Shown: positions 27,523 through 36,913 of the stretch, in pieces
Layout: the number at the start of each line of letters is the position of its first letter
How positions within the stretch are numbered: position 1 is the stretch's first letter
Origin: Bacillus subtilis
Lineage (GTDB): Bacteria; Bacillota; Bacilli; Bacillales; Bacillaceae_C
DNA length: 64,000 nt
NCBI RefSeq assembly: GCF_008764245.1
Contig: NZ_VTQV01000019.1
Coordinates: forward strand, 1 to 64,000
Reading direction: 5' to 3'
Notes under the pieces: generated by a model
The model's database searches: none
What the model was told of the DNA's origin: nothing
What the model saw: only the letters and a program-made list of their open reading frames with translations
Position numbers and translations under genes: made by a program

Positions 27523-28746
27523 ATGATGATGGACAGATTATTCATCCAGGCAAAGCCAATCATTGAACGGCTAAAGGCTGCAGGCTATGAAGCATACTAT
27601 GTTGGTGGTGCCGTGAGAGATTATATTCTTAAAAGAGAAATTGATGATGTTGATATTGCGACTTCGGCCACTCCATTGGAAATAAAATCCGTCTTTTCTA
27701 ATACGGTTGATGTAGGGATTGAACATGGAACCATTTTAGTCATCCATGAGAGGCGGGGTTATGAGGTCACGACATTTCGGGCAGAAACCAATTATGTTGA
27801 TTATCGTAGACCCGAGAGTGTCACATTTATTCGTTCTTTAAAAGATGATTTAAGACGTCGAGATTTTACGATCAATGCAATCGCTATGGATGAAGAGGGC
27901 GTGATGATCGATCCCTTTAACGGCAGGGAAGCCATTAAAAAGAAATGCATCAAAACAGTCGGTTCCCCAACAGAACGATTTGGAGAAGATGCTCTCAGGC
28001 TAATGAGAGCCGTGCGTTTTGTCAGCCAACTTGGTTTTAAACTCGATAATAAAACAGAAGAAGCATTAATTCAACAAGCTCCCTTACTCCAATATATTGC
28101 CATAGAAAGAATCTTCTTGGAAATGGAGAAACTCTTGAAAGGAAAACATGTAAAACGAGCTTTGAAAATAGCAAGAAAAGCAAAATTAAATGATTATTGG
28201 CCGTCTATTTTTAATCAAGAGCAGACAATTGAGCAAATCATCAATATGCCAATTGAGGGATTAGACCTAATGGAACTATGGTTATTAGCTCTGTATTTAG
28301 AAAAAGCTAAAGAGCCGCAAAAACAATTAAAAAAATGGAAGATGCCCACAAAGGATATGAAGACACTTCTACGGGCATTAACATTCTTAAATTGGCGCAT
28401 GGACAATAACTGGACAAATATTCAACTATACAGAGCAGGTAAGGAGATTGCTGTAATGGTTGAAAAGATCGTTTGTGTTCTACATCATGAAAAGCCTCAA
28501 GCCATAACAGTTAAAATATATGAGAAGTTTGCTGAATTTCCAATTACAGAACGTTCCCAATTGGCAATCACTGGAACAGATGTCTTAGAATGGACGCGGA
28601 AAACTCCTGGCCCATGGATTAGTCAATTATTTACCCAACTTGAAGAGGAGATTCTCAATAAAAAGATCCCAAATGAGCGGGAAATGATTCGGAGGTGGGT
28701 TGAGAAATGGGGAAATCCATCAAGCGGCAAATGTTCGAAGCATTAG
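27523..28746 (+). CDS. cca: CCA-adding tRNA nucleotidyltransferase
   Basis: Adds or repairs the CCA end of tRNA. The 407-residue class II enzyme shows GGAVRDYILKREIDDVDIAT (residues about 24-43) with the catalytic aspartates, RRRDFTINAIAMD, the base-recognition ERxxxE-type helix and RLMRAVRFVSQLGF. Three ATGs occur in a row (27523, 27526, 27529); GGAG at 27516-27519 best fits the second or third. The last 40 bases overlap birA in another frame. Confidence 0.93.
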   Translation: MMMDRLFIQAKPIIERLKAAGYEAYYVGGAVRDYILKREIDDVDIATSATPLEIKSVFSNTVDVGIEHGTILVIHERRGYEVTTFRAETNYVDYRRPESVTFIRSLKDDLRRRDFTINAIAMDEEGVMIDPFNGREAIKKKCIKTVGSPTERFGEDALRLMRAVRFVSQLGFKLDNKTEEALIQQAPLLQYIAIERIFLEMEKLLKGKHVKRALKIARKAKLNDYWPSIFNQEQTIEQIINMPIEGLDLMELWLLALYLEKAKEPQKQLKKWKMPTKDMKTLLRALTFLNWRMDNNWTNIQLYRAGKEIAVMVEKIVCVLHHEKPQAITVKIYEKFAEFPITERSQLAITGTDVLEWTRKTPGPWISQLFTQLEEEILNKKIPNEREMIRRWVEKWGNPSSGKCSKH

Positions 28747-29687
28747 CGGAAGCAGATGGTCAATATCTATCTGGTCAACGCCTTGCCGATCTGATTGGTT
28801 GCTCGAGAACTGCCATCTGGAAAAATATAGAGGAATTAAGAAAGTCAGGCATTGAAATTGAAGCCGTGCGAAAAAAGGGTTATCGTTTAATCCATTTACC
28901 AGACGGACTAACTGAAAATGAAATTTTATATGGATTAGATACAAATATATTAGGAAAAAAAGTGATTCACTTTGAAACAACACCTTCGACTCAGTTGATT
29001 GCCCATCAAGAAGCAACAAAAGGTGCTCCCGAAGGCACGCTCATTGTTTCTGAGGAACAAACAAGTGGGAAGGGAAGAATGTTACGTGAATGGCATTCAT
29101 CCAAACAAAAAGGGATCTGGATGAGTTTAATATTACGTCCCACTTTACCTTTAGAAAAAGCGCCACAATTTACTCTCATTGCGGCCATTGCCATTGCAAA
29201 GGCGATTGAAGATGTGATCGGGTTGGAACCTGAAATTAAATGGCCTAACGACCTGTTATTGGACGGGAAAAAGGTTACAGGTATTTTAACGGAGCTACAG
29301 GGAGAAGCTGATCAAATCAGATATTTAATTATAGGAATGGGAATTAATGTGAATCAAGAAAGCCAGGATTTTCCTGACGAATTGCAAGATAAAGCAACAT
29401 CTTTATTAATTGAATCTGGAAAAAAAATAAAGCGAAAAACAGTTGTACAACATATTTTGAAAAATTTAGAGAAATATTATTTGATATACATAGAAAAAGG
29501 TTTCGCACCACTTAAGATTATTTGGGAAGAGTATGCGGTTAGTATTGGTAAAACAATAACCGCACAAACAAGCAGAGGGAATATAACAGGTATTGCGGAA
29601 GGAATAACAAATGATGGAGTTCTTATGATTCGCGACAGAAGCGGACAACTTCATTATATTTACTCAGCGGATATTCTCATCCACTGA
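28707..29687 (+). CDS. birA: Biotin-protein ligase and biotin repressor BirA
   Basis: BirA attaches biotin to carboxylase carrier protein and, as the biotinyl-AMP complex, represses biotin genes. The 326-residue protein has an N-terminal winged helix (SGQRLADLIGCSRTAIWKNIEEL), the adenylate loop TSGKGRMLREWHS near residue 118, IKWPNDLLLDGKKVTGILTE, and a C-terminal SH3-like cap. The start overlaps cca by 40 bases; GGAGGT (28691-28696) lies before it. The retained HTH means it can act as repressor. Confidence 0.95.
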   Translation: MGKSIKRQMFEALAEADGQYLSGQRLADLIGCSRTAIWKNIEELRKSGIEIEAVRKKGYRLIHLPDGLTENEILYGLDTNILGKKVIHFETTPSTQLIAHQEATKGAPEGTLIVSEEQTSGKGRMLREWHSSKQKGIWMSLILRPTLPLEKAPQFTLIAAIAIAKAIEDVIGLEPEIKWPNDLLLDGKKVTGILTELQGEADQIRYLIIGMGINVNQESQDFPDELQDKATSLLIESGKKIKRKTVVQHILKNLEKYYLIYIEKGFAPLKIIWEEYAVSIGKTITAQTSRGNITGIAEGITNDGVLMIRDRSGQLHYIYSADILIH

Positions 29688-29707
29688 TAGTCAGATGTTA
29701 AAGATTT

Positions 29708-29716
29708 TGTTATAAT
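29708..29716 (+). promoter_or_regulatory. Extended -10 promoter of the panBCD leader
   Basis: TG-T-TATAAT (-10 at 29711-29716) puts a start near 29723 at TTGGGCAG, exactly where the 5' arm of the leader's outer stem begins. Confidence 0.6.
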
Positions 29717-29722
29717 TTATTT

Positions 29723-29911
29723 GGGCAGTATCTAAACGAACTGCACCACCTATCATGCAATCATAATAAGTTTAGATGGCTCTTGTACCTACATACCGGT
29801 ACTCGTGCTGTACTAATCTGCCTTGATCCAATTTTGTGACTGGGACAGAGGACCTGAAATAATGAATGAGAGATGTTGGAGTCCTTCTGTTTATTTGCAG
29901 AGGACTCTTTT
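29723..29911 (+). promoter_or_regulatory. Structured leader RNA before panBCD with competing terminator/antiterminator
   Basis: Seen in the sequence: an outer stem GGGCAG (29723-29728) with CTGCCT (29818-29823); a perfect 8-bp stem ATCTAAAC (29730-29737) with GTTTAGAT (29770-29777); a GTACC/GGTAC hairpin (29785-29802); and a terminator (29879-29911). CAGAGGAC occurs twice, at 29846-29853 and in the terminator 3' arm at 29898-29905. Both copies can pair with GTCCTTCTG (29881-29889), so they exclude each other. A cis-regulatory RNA called the pan motif is known upstream of pantothenate genes; whether this is that family I cannot confirm. Confidence 0.65.
29879..29911 (+). terminator. Intrinsic terminator of the panBCD leader (attenuator)
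   Basis: GAGTCCT-CTG pairs with CAG-AGGACTC (ten pairs, one bulged T) and is followed by TTTT. It lies 72 bases before panB, so it would stop transcription before the operon unless the antiterminator forms. Confidence 0.75.
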
Positions 29912-29982
29912 GCTAATTTAGCAAGTTTTATTCCTCATCTCGCATTTTATTACGGTATCCTCGCCAAAAAGGAGGAGACGAA

Positions 29983-30816
29983 TTGAAGAAAACAACAGAT
30001 TTTCAAAAAATGAAGCTAGCGAGAGAAAAAATCGCTATGGTGACGGCTTATGATTTTCCACAAGGCAAATTGGCTGAGAAGGCGGATGTCGATTTGCTGC
30101 TTGTCGGTGATTCATTAGGCATGGTGGTTTTAGGTTATGACTCTACTGTACCTGTGACCTTGGAGGATATGATTCATCATACAAAAGCGGTTAAAAGAGG
30201 AGCAAGGGATACGTTTATTGTCGCCGATTTGCCGTTTATGACTTACCATATTAGCAAGGACAAGGCGATGAAATCTGCTGCCATGCTCATGCAAGAAGGT
30301 GGGGCACATGCCGTTAAGATTGAAGGGGGCGGCGAGGTGATTGAAATCATCCGTGCTTTAACGACTGCCGGTGTCCCTGTAATGGGGCATTTAGGGCTCA
30401 CGCCGCAAACAGCCGGTGTGTTAGGAGGGTATAAGGTTCAAGGGAAAACCGCGGCAGCCGCATCCCTTTTAGTAGAAGAAGCAAAAAGATGTGAAGAAGC
30501 TGGAGCATTTGCCCTTGTGCTTGAATGCATTCCACAACAACTGGGACAGATTGTAACCGAGAGTATTTCGATTCCGACAATTGGCATAGGAGCGGGAAAT
30601 GGGACAGACGGCCAGGTACTTGTTCTCCATGATTTAGTCAATTTTGGCGTTGATCGTGTCGCTAAGTTTGTCAAACAATATTGTGATACAAACCAACTCT
30701 TCGAAACGGGTCTTCGTGAATATATCAAGGATGTAAAGCAAGGCACGTTTCCGACTGAACACCATTCATTTACGATGAACGAAAATGAACTCGAATTATT
30801 GTATGGGGGAAAATAA
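29983..30816 (+). CDS. panB: 3-Methyl-2-oxobutanoate hydroxymethyltransferase
   Basis: PanB makes ketopantoate from alpha-ketoisovalerate using methylene-THF, the first step of pantothenate and CoA synthesis. The 277-residue TIM-barrel protein carries [47 protein letters not shown] and [15 protein letters not shown]. The start is TTG after AAGGAGGAG. Only one base separates it from panC. The upstream leader and attenuator suggest RNA-level control. Confidence 0.96.
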   Translation: MKKTTDFQKMKLAREKIAMVTAYDFPQGKLAEKADVDLLLVGDSLGMVVLGYDSTVPVTLEDMIHHTKAVKRGARDTFIVADLPFMTYHISKDKAMKSAAMLMQEGGAHAVKIEGGGEVIEIIRALTTAGVPVMGHLGLTPQTAGVLGGYKVQGKTAAAASLLVEEAKRCEEAGAFALVLECIPQQLGQIVTESISIPTIGIGAGNGTDGQVLVLHDLVNFGVDRVAKFVKQYCDTNQLFETGLREYIKDVKQGTFPTEHHSFTMNENELELLYGGK

Positions 30817-30817
30817 A

Positions 30818-31669
30818 ATGGAGATTTTCACCAGCAAAAAAACATTGCAAAAGCGGATACAACAATTGAAAGATAATGGAAAGTCTATCGGATTTGTTCC
30901 CACAATGGGTTTCTTACATGAGGGGCATTTAAAATTAGTGGAAGAATCCGTTGCGGAGAATGATCTCACGGTTATGAGTATTTTTGTTAATCCATTACAG
31001 TTTGGACCTCAGGAAGATTTTCATGACTATCCAAGGAATCACGAACAAGACCGAAGTCTAGCTGAAAGTGCTGGTGTCGATATTTTGTTTATGCCAGATG
31101 TTGCAGAAATGTATGACCAAGAACGTTCATTCAAAATAAATGTACTACAACGAACGGATCAGCTTTGTGGGAAAAGTAGACCTGGGCATTTTGATGGAGT
31201 TGCGACCATCTTAATAAAGTTATTCCATATTGTGAATCCACAGCGGGTATATTTTGGGTTAAAAGATGCCCAACAAATAGCAGTCGTTGATTCACTTATT
31301 CAATATTTTGATTTTCCAATCGAACTCGTTGCTGTGGATACAGTAAGGGAACAAGATGGTTTAGCCCGAAGCTCTAGAAATGTGAATTTAACTAGTTTAG
31401 AGCGTAAAGAAGCTCCCTCTCTATATAAGGCTTTGCAAGTCGGCAAGCAACGCATTTGCCAAGGTGAAAGAAATATAGAGAAAGTTACAAGGGAAATTTA
31501 TGACTATATAGAAAAAAATACAAGCGGGAAAATCGATTATATTGAGCTCCTTCGTTTTCCAGAATTACAGCCATTACAAACGATTGAGGGGAAAGTGATT
31601 TTAGCGATAGCGGTCCAGTTTTCCAAAGCACGGTTAATTGATAATATTATTCTTAATGTTGGGAAGTAA
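30818..31669 (+). CDS. panC: Pantothenate synthetase (pantoate-beta-alanine ligase)
   Basis: PanC condenses pantoate with beta-alanine through a pantoyl adenylate. The 283-residue class I adenylate-forming enzyme has the ATP-binding VPTMGFLHEGHLKL (about residues 27-40), FVNPLQFGPQEDF, YFGLKDAQQIAVV and the RSSRNVNL segment near residue 185. The ATG at 30818 is used: an upstream in-frame ATG inside panB would give an N terminus unlike the family. The SD GGGGG sits at the end of panB. Confidence 0.96.
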   Translation: MEIFTSKKTLQKRIQQLKDNGKSIGFVPTMGFLHEGHLKLVEESVAENDLTVMSIFVNPLQFGPQEDFHDYPRNHEQDRSLAESAGVDILFMPDVAEMYDQERSFKINVLQRTDQLCGKSRPGHFDGVATILIKLFHIVNPQRVYFGLKDAQQIAVVDSLIQYFDFPIELVAVDTVREQDGLARSSRNVNLTSLERKEAPSLYKALQVGKQRICQGERNIEKVTREIYDYIEKNTSGKIDYIELLRFPELQPLQTIEGKVILAIAVQFSKARLIDNIILNVGK

Positions 31670-31681
31670 GGAGGGGATTTG

Positions 31682-32065
31682 ATGTTCCGGACAATGATGA
31701 ACGGAAAAATTCATAGAGCAACCGTGACGGAAGCGAATCTGAATTATGTTGGCAGCATCACGATTGATCGTGATATTCTCGATGCTGTTGATATGGTAGC
31801 AAATGAAAAAGTACAAATTGTAAATAACAACAATGGGGCACGCTTTGAGACCTATATTATTGAAGGAGAAAGAGGTTCTGGTGTCATTTGTGTAAATGGT
31901 GCGGCAGCTCGACTCGTCCAACCTGGTGATGTGATTATTATTATCTCCTATGCACTTATTGCAACGGATCAATTGCGATCCCATCAACCTAAAATTGCGA
32001 TTATGACTAAGGATAACCAAATTAAAGAATTAATTCATCATGAACCAGAGTCAACTTTTTGTTAA
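31682..32065 (+). CDS. panD: Aspartate 1-decarboxylase proenzyme
   Basis: PanD makes beta-alanine, the other half of pantothenate. It is a pyruvoyl enzyme that cleaves itself before a serine; the site G24-S25 in NYVGSITID is present. From the ATG at 31682 the protein is 127 residues, the standard length. A TTG one codon upstream is less likely. GGAGGGG precedes it. It closes the panBCD operon, followed by a terminator. Confidence 0.96.
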   Translation: MFRTMMNGKIHRATVTEANLNYVGSITIDRDILDAVDMVANEKVQIVNNNNGARFETYIIEGERGSGVICVNGAAARLVQPGDVIIIISYALIATDQLRSHQPKIAIMTKDNQIKELIHHEPESTFC

Positions 32066-32080
32066 TGGATCAATATCTTG

Positions 32081-32112
32081 CCAGTCCTTAGAATAAAGGG
32101 ACTGGTTTTTTC
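32081..32112 (+). terminator. Terminator after panBCD
   Basis: CCAGTCC pairs with GGACTGG, followed by TTTTTT. Confidence 0.88.
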
Positions 32113-32129
32113 CTATGCTTAGAAAGATA

Positions 32130-32138
32130 TGGTACAAT
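32130..32138 (+). promoter_or_regulatory. Extended -10 promoter of dinG
   Basis: TGG-TACAAT lies about 46 bases before the dinG start and after the pan terminator. Confidence 0.45.
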
Positions 32139-32183
32139 GATGAAGATTAAGAATGGGCTAGATGCAAAAAAGGTGAGATTAGC

Positions 32184-34985
32184 ATGTCACAAAAATATGT
32201 TGTGGTTGATTTAGAAACAACAGGAAATATGTGGGAAAAAGGAGATCGCATTATTCAATTATCCGCAGTCGTGATTCAACATTCCCAGATTATTGATCAG
32301 TATACAACTTTCATTAATCCAGGGATCTCCATTCCTCCCTTTATTGCTGAACTAACCGGCATTGAAGATGAAATGGTAGAAGATGCACCTTATTTTTTTG
32401 AGATTGCTGGAAAAATTCAAACGTTACTTCGCGATGCTGTTTTTGTTGCACATAACGTCTTGTTTGATTTAGGATTTTTACGAAAAGAAATGGAAGAAGC
32501 AGGATATTTTAATGTTTTTTCAAATGCCATTGATACAGTAGAATTAACAAAAATTCTGATGCCGGAATCTCCAAGCTATAAATTATCAGAGCTCTCAGAT
32601 GTATTAGGTTTTGATCATGATCGTCCTCACCAAGCTGATAGTGATGCCTTAGTTACAGCAGAGTTGCTGTTAATGCTAATTGAAAAAGTCAAACAATTAC
32701 CTATCGTTACGTTAGAAAAATTAACGGAGCTTGCCTTTTATTTAAAGAGTGATATAGGGCCCTTATTTCATGAACTTTTACATGAGCAAGAAGCAAAGAT
32801 AGAAAATTTAGCAGAAGATTTGGAAGTACATCGTGGCATTGCCCTTAAGAAGAAATGTAAACCGATAAATAACCAGGACAAAAAAGATCATCCATATCCA
32901 CTGACAGAGGAAGAAAAAGTCCAATTGCTCTCCCCTCATATAAATGGTTTCCAAGCCAGAGAAATGCAGTTTGATATGATGGATACCATTTATGAAGCTT
33001 TTGTTGATCAGAAACATACGGTGATTGAAGCAGGAACCGGGACAGGAAAGTCATTAGCCTATTTAATTCCTGCGCTTTATGTTGCTGTTGAAAAGCAACA
33101 ACCCGTTGTGATTAGTACATATACGACGCAAATGCAAGAACAAATACTAAACAATGAAATCAGGAGATTAGCTAAAGCTGTTCCATTCCCAATACAGGCT
33201 TGCATTGCAAAAGGGAGAAATCACTACATTCATTTATTAAAATTTGAACAAACCTTACGTGAAAAAGAAAAACACCCTGATATCGTTCTGACTAAAATGC
33301 AAATTTTAGTTTGGCTTACAAGAACCGAAACGGGTGACTTAGATGAACTCAATTTTACCAGTGGAGGTCATCTGTTTAGATACAGAATTCAACATGATGG
33401 TTGGTTTATGGATAAAGAAAAGGACTCTTGGCTATCAAGAGATTTTTACCTTTTTGCACGTGAAAAAGCTCTGCAATCCAATATTATTATTACGAATCAT
33501 TCCATGTTACTCTTGGACACAGAAAAGCAAATACTTCCTAATTATCAATACGTGATAATAGATGAGGCTCATCATCTTGAGAGAACTGCAAGAAAATCTT
33601 TTGGTGAAAAATTAGAATATAATTCGGTGAAATATTGGATTGGTCGATTAGGAACGTTAGAAAAGGACTTTTTCTTTAAAACGTTAGAGTCACTAATCAA
33701 AAATAAAAAATTGACACCGACTACACATTCTATGGAGTTAGAACAGGTGATCCTGCAAATGGATGAAGAGTTAGATATTTTATATGCCCAATTAGGGAAA
33801 TTACTAGTTAATTCAACGGAAAATAAAACGGTGCAAACGAGAAAAGAATTTTTCCGTATTACGAATGAAATGAAAGAAAATCTTACATGGCAATCGATTG
33901 TCATGTGTGCAGAAAGAGTTTATGATCAACATCAATTGATAAAAAAAGGATTGGAAGAACGACTCGTATTAATAAAAAATCATAAAGAAAAACTAGCTAT
34001 AGCCGAACAAGCTTTTATTGAGGAAATGAATAGTTTTATTCAAGAATGGACGGCTATTGGTGGCAGGATAAAAGACATCTTTATTTCCCCTGCTGAAGAA
34101 GATATTTTATGGTTGCAAGGTGATGTTAAGGCACTGCCTAATAGCATTACGGTTCGAAACGAGCCTACGGAAATTGGCCCTATCTTAAGAGAACGATTAT
34201 TTCAACAAAAAAATTCGATTGTTTTAACATCAGCTACCTTGTCTATTCAAGGGTCTTTTCACTACTTTTTATATGAACTGGGGCTTACAAAGGATGAGAT
34301 TATTCAGAAAATCTATCCTTCTCCCTTTAAATTTGAAAAAATAGCTAAACTCCTTATCCCTACAGATTTACCTGAAATTCGTGGTCAGGTTATGGATCGT
34401 GATATCGAAATGATCGCTAGCCACCTGTTGGCGATTGCCGAGGTAACGAATGGCAGAATGTTAATTCTCTTTACTTCTTATGATATGTTAAAAAAGACGT
34501 ATTACTTGGTAAAAGATGCAGGGTGTTTGGAAGATTATGCGATTTTAGCGCAGGGGATTTCAGCTGGAAGTAGGTCGCGGTTAATTAAAAACTTTCAACA
34601 ATTTCACAAGGCCATTCTTTTTGGTACTAGTAGCTTTTGGGAAGGTGTAGATATACCTGGAAAAGATTTATCCTGCCTTATCATCGTAAGGCTTCCTTTT
34701 GCACCTCCCGATGAACCCGTGACAGAGGCAAAATATGAAAGGATAAAGGAAAAAGGGATGAATCCTTTTACTACGTATGCCTTACCACAAGCTGTACTCC
34801 GTTTTAAACAAGGATTCGGGAGACTAATACGAGGTGAAGAGGATCGTGGCGTCGTGGTGGTATTTGATAAGCGACTAGATACAACTTCTTACGGAAAGGT
34901 ATTTTTGCAATCCATCCCTCCGATCCCGATTGAAAGGGGATCGTTACCTGTCATACTGGATCAAATCCAGCAATGGCTTGATTGA
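32184..34985 (+). CDS. dinG: DinG-type exonuclease/helicase-like protein
   Basis: A 933-residue fusion of an N-terminal DEDDh 3'-5' exonuclease domain (VVDLETTGN at residue 6, AHNVLFDLGFL near 90, HQADSDALVT near 152) and a superfamily 2 XPD/DinG-type ATPase (GTGTGKSLAYLIP near 284, DEAHHLERTA near 460, and a C-terminal FGRLIRGEEDRG). The exonuclease-bearing Bacillus type usually lacks the four iron-sulfur cysteines of E. coli DinG, and I see no such cluster. It likely acts in DNA or RNA end processing. A 12-bp hairpin overlaps the stop codon. Confidence 0.92.
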   Translation: MSQKYVVVDLETTGNMWEKGDRIIQLSAVVIQHSQIIDQYTTFINPGISIPPFIAELTGIEDEMVEDAPYFFEIAGKIQTLLRDAVFVAHNVLFDLGFLRKEMEEAGYFNVFSNAIDTVELTKILMPESPSYKLSELSDVLGFDHDRPHQADSDALVTAELLLMLIEKVKQLPIVTLEKLTELAFYLKSDIGPLFHELLHEQEAKIENLAEDLEVHRGIALKKKCKPINNQDKKDHPYPLTEEEKVQLLSPHINGFQAREMQFDMMDTIYEAFVDQKHTVIEAGTGTGKSLAYLIPALYVAVEKQQPVVISTYTTQMQEQILNNEIRRLAKAVPFPIQACIAKGRNHYIHLLKFEQTLREKEKHPDIVLTKMQILVWLTRTETGDLDELNFTSGGHLFRYRIQHDGWFMDKEKDSWLSRDFYLFAREKALQSNIIITNHSMLLLDTEKQILPNYQYVIIDEAHHLERTARKSFGEKLEYNSVKYWIGRLGTLEKDFFFKTLESLIKNKKLTPTTHSMELEQVILQMDEELDILYAQLGKLLVNSTENKTVQTRKEFFRITNEMKENLTWQSIVMCAERVYDQHQLIKKGLEERLVLIKNHKEKLAIAEQAFIEEMNSFIQEWTAIGGRIKDIFISPAEEDILWLQGDVKALPNSITVRNEPTEIGPILRERLFQQKNSIVLTSATLSIQGSFHYFLYELGLTKDEIIQKIYPSPFKFEKIAKLLIPTDLPEIRGQVMDRDIEMIASHLLAIAEVTNGRMLILFTSYDMLKKTYYLVKDAGCLEDYAILAQGISAGSRSRLIKNFQQFHKAILFGTSSFWEGVDIPGKDLSCLIIVRLPFAPPDEPVTEAKYERIKEKGMNPFTTYALPQAVLRFKQGFGRLIRGEEDRGVVVVFDKRLDTTSYGKVFLQSIPPIPIERGSLPVILDQIQQWLD

Positions 34986-35012
34986 GGCTGCAGTACGCTA
35001 CAGCCTCAATCA
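34979..35012 (+). terminator. 12-bp inverted repeat over the dinG stop codon
   Basis: TGATTGAGGCTG pairs perfectly with CAGCCTCAATCA across a 10-base loop. No T run follows at once, so it may be an incomplete terminator or an RNA-stabilising hairpin. Confidence 0.55.
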
Positions 35013-35068
35013 TGTGGGCTAAAATTTATTTTTAAAACGCAAAATCCATCATTTTTCAACAAAATTCC

Positions 35069-35077
35069 TGTTATAAT
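35069..35077 (+). promoter_or_regulatory. Extended -10 promoter (TGTTATAAT) before ypmB
   Basis: TG-T-TATAAT lies about 110 bases before ypmB. The ypmA gene that B. subtilis has in this gap is not visible here. Confidence 0.45.
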
Positions 35078-35186
35078 GATGGGAGACATTGCTTACCTAA
35101 TAGTATGACCTTTTTATTAAGTGATATGATGACATTTTCTGTGTGAAGGAAAAAAGCAAAGGAATGATGGTAGTGAGAAGGCTCGT

Positions 35187-35666
35187 ATGAAAAAATGGAT
35201 TTTAATTGTCATAGCTAGCACGATTCTTTTGGCTTCTGGATTCTTTCTTTACGTCTACCAAACAAGTCGAGCTCCAGTGAAGGATATGAAAGCATATGCT
35301 GAAGAAAGAGCAAGAGCGGAAGCCAAACTAACAAAAATCGATGAATTTTACTTATATAATGGCACCGAAACACATTATGTCATTGTGGGAGAAAACAAAT
35401 CTGGAGAGAAGCTTGCTGTTTGGATCCCCGAAAAGAAAGGGAAAAAAATAGTCGAAAAAAAAATGGCTGATGGCATATCTAAGCAGGATGCCATTGCAAA
35501 ATTAAACCAAGAAGAAAACCCACAAAAAATAATGGGAGTAAGACTTGGGATGGAAAAGGATTTACCACTTTGGGAAATATCCTATTTAGACGAACAGTCA
35601 AACCTCAATTATTATTATATTCATTTTGATACTGGAAAATGGTGGAGGAAAATTGAAAATTTATAG
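35187..35666 (+). CDS. ypmB: Cell-wall elongation regulator TseB-like (YpmB)
   Basis: A 159-residue membrane-anchored protein: one N-terminal helix (residues 4-24), then an extracytoplasmic DUF5590 domain with repeated beta-hairpin features (EFYLYNGTETHYVIVGENK, VRLGMEKDLPLWEISYLDE). YpmB (TseB) has been linked to control of PBP2A in rod-width regulation in B. subtilis. It is followed after 17 bases by aspB, the conserved order. Confidence 0.85.
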   Translation: MKKWILIVIASTILLASGFFLYVYQTSRAPVKDMKAYAEERARAEAKLTKIDEFYLYNGTETHYVIVGENKSGEKLAVWIPEKKGKKIVEKKMADGISKQDAIAKLNQEENPQKIMGVRLGMEKDLPLWEISYLDEQSNLNYYYIHFDTGKWWRKIENL

Positions 35667-35683
35667 TAGAGAGAGGAATTATC

Positions 35684-36874
35684 ATGACAATTCATTTGGC
35701 AAATCGCGTTGAAACATTAACCCCATCCACAACTTTGGCCATTACTGCAAAAGCAAAAGAATTAAAAGCGCAGGGGATGGATGTCATTGGGCTTGGAGCA
35801 GGAGAACCTGATTTTAATACACCTAGTAATATTATTGAGGCAGCCTATAGATCAATGAATGAAGGGAAAACAAAGTATACACCTGCTGGGGGATTACCGG
35901 AACTAAAGCAAGCGATCGTGACAAAACTAAAAAATGACCAAGGTCTTGAATATGCTCCGTCTGAAATAATTGTAGGGAATGGGGCAAAGCATATTCTCTA
36001 CACATTATTTCAGGTTCTTTTAAATCCTAAGGATGAAGTTATTATCCCAACACCTTATTGGGTTAGTTATCCTGAACAAGTAAAATTAGCGGAGGGAGTA
36101 CCTGTTTTTGTAGAAGGTAAAGAGCAGCAAGACTTTAAAATCACACCAGAACAGCTGGAAAAAGCCATTACACCTAATACAAAAGCATTTATTCTTAATT
36201 CACCTAGCAACCCTACAGGTATGCTCTACACCAAGGATGAATTGACTGCTTTAGGGGAAATTTGCTTAAAACATCAAGTATTAATTGTATCCGATGAAAT
36301 TTATGAAAAATTAATTTACGGAGACAATACTCATACAACGATTGCGGAGATTTCACAGGAATTAAAAGAGATAACAATTCTAATTAATGGTGTTTCCAAA
36401 TCACATTCTATGACAGGATGGAGAATAGGCTATGCAGCTGGGGACAAAAAGCTAATTGCGGCCATGACAGACCTTGCTAGTCATTCTACCTCTAATCCGA
36501 CAACTACCTCGCAGTTTGGTGCAATTGAAGCTTATAATGGACCACAAACGGCTGTAGAAACAATGAAAACAGCTTTTGAAGAAAGACTAAATATTATTTA
36601 TCCAAAACTGATCTCTATACCAGGAGTGAAATGTAAAAAGCCGCAAGGGGCTTTCTACTTATTTCCTAACGTAAAGGAAGCTGCGACATTGACTGGTTAT
36701 GAATCAGTGGACCAATTTGTTGCAGGGTTATTAGAGGAAGCGTTAGTAGCGGTTGTACCGGGGTCTGGATTTGGCTCACCTGATAACATCCGTTTATCTT
36801 ACGCAACATCTTTAGAGAATCTAGAAGAGGCGATCAAAAGAATCCACACGTTTGTTCAAAATAAAACGAAGTAA
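35684..36874 (+). CDS. aspB: Aspartate aminotransferase
   Basis: AspB transfers the amino group between aspartate and 2-oxoglutarate. The 396-residue fold-type I PLP enzyme has the phosphate-binding NGAKHILYTLF, NSPSNPTG near residue 170, SDEIYEKLIYG and the PLP lysine in GVSKSHSMTGWRIGYA (about residue 237). It shares a transcript with ypmB and asnS, which uses aspartate. The SD GAGAGGA precedes the ATG. Confidence 0.95.
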   Translation: MTIHLANRVETLTPSTTLAITAKAKELKAQGMDVIGLGAGEPDFNTPSNIIEAAYRSMNEGKTKYTPAGGLPELKQAIVTKLKNDQGLEYAPSEIIVGNGAKHILYTLFQVLLNPKDEVIIPTPYWVSYPEQVKLAEGVPVFVEGKEQQDFKITPEQLEKAITPNTKAFILNSPSNPTGMLYTKDELTALGEICLKHQVLIVSDEIYEKLIYGDNTHTTIAEISQELKEITILINGVSKSHSMTGWRIGYAAGDKKLIAAMTDLASHSTSNPTTTSQFGAIEAYNGPQTAVETMKTAFEERLNIIYPKLISIPGVKCKKPQGAFYLFPNVKEAATLTGYESVDQFVAGLLEEALVAVVPGSGFGSPDNIRLSYATSLENLEEAIKRIHTFVQNKTK

Positions 36875-36913
36875 GGATAAAAGGAATTTTTGCATTATGA
36901 AAGGACGACCAAT

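Noticed and set aside
29723-29911. 6S RNA as an alternative for the region before panB
   Set aside because: Length and terminator would fit, but the outer stem closes at 29823, well before the terminator, and the duplicated 8-mer is better explained as an attenuator.
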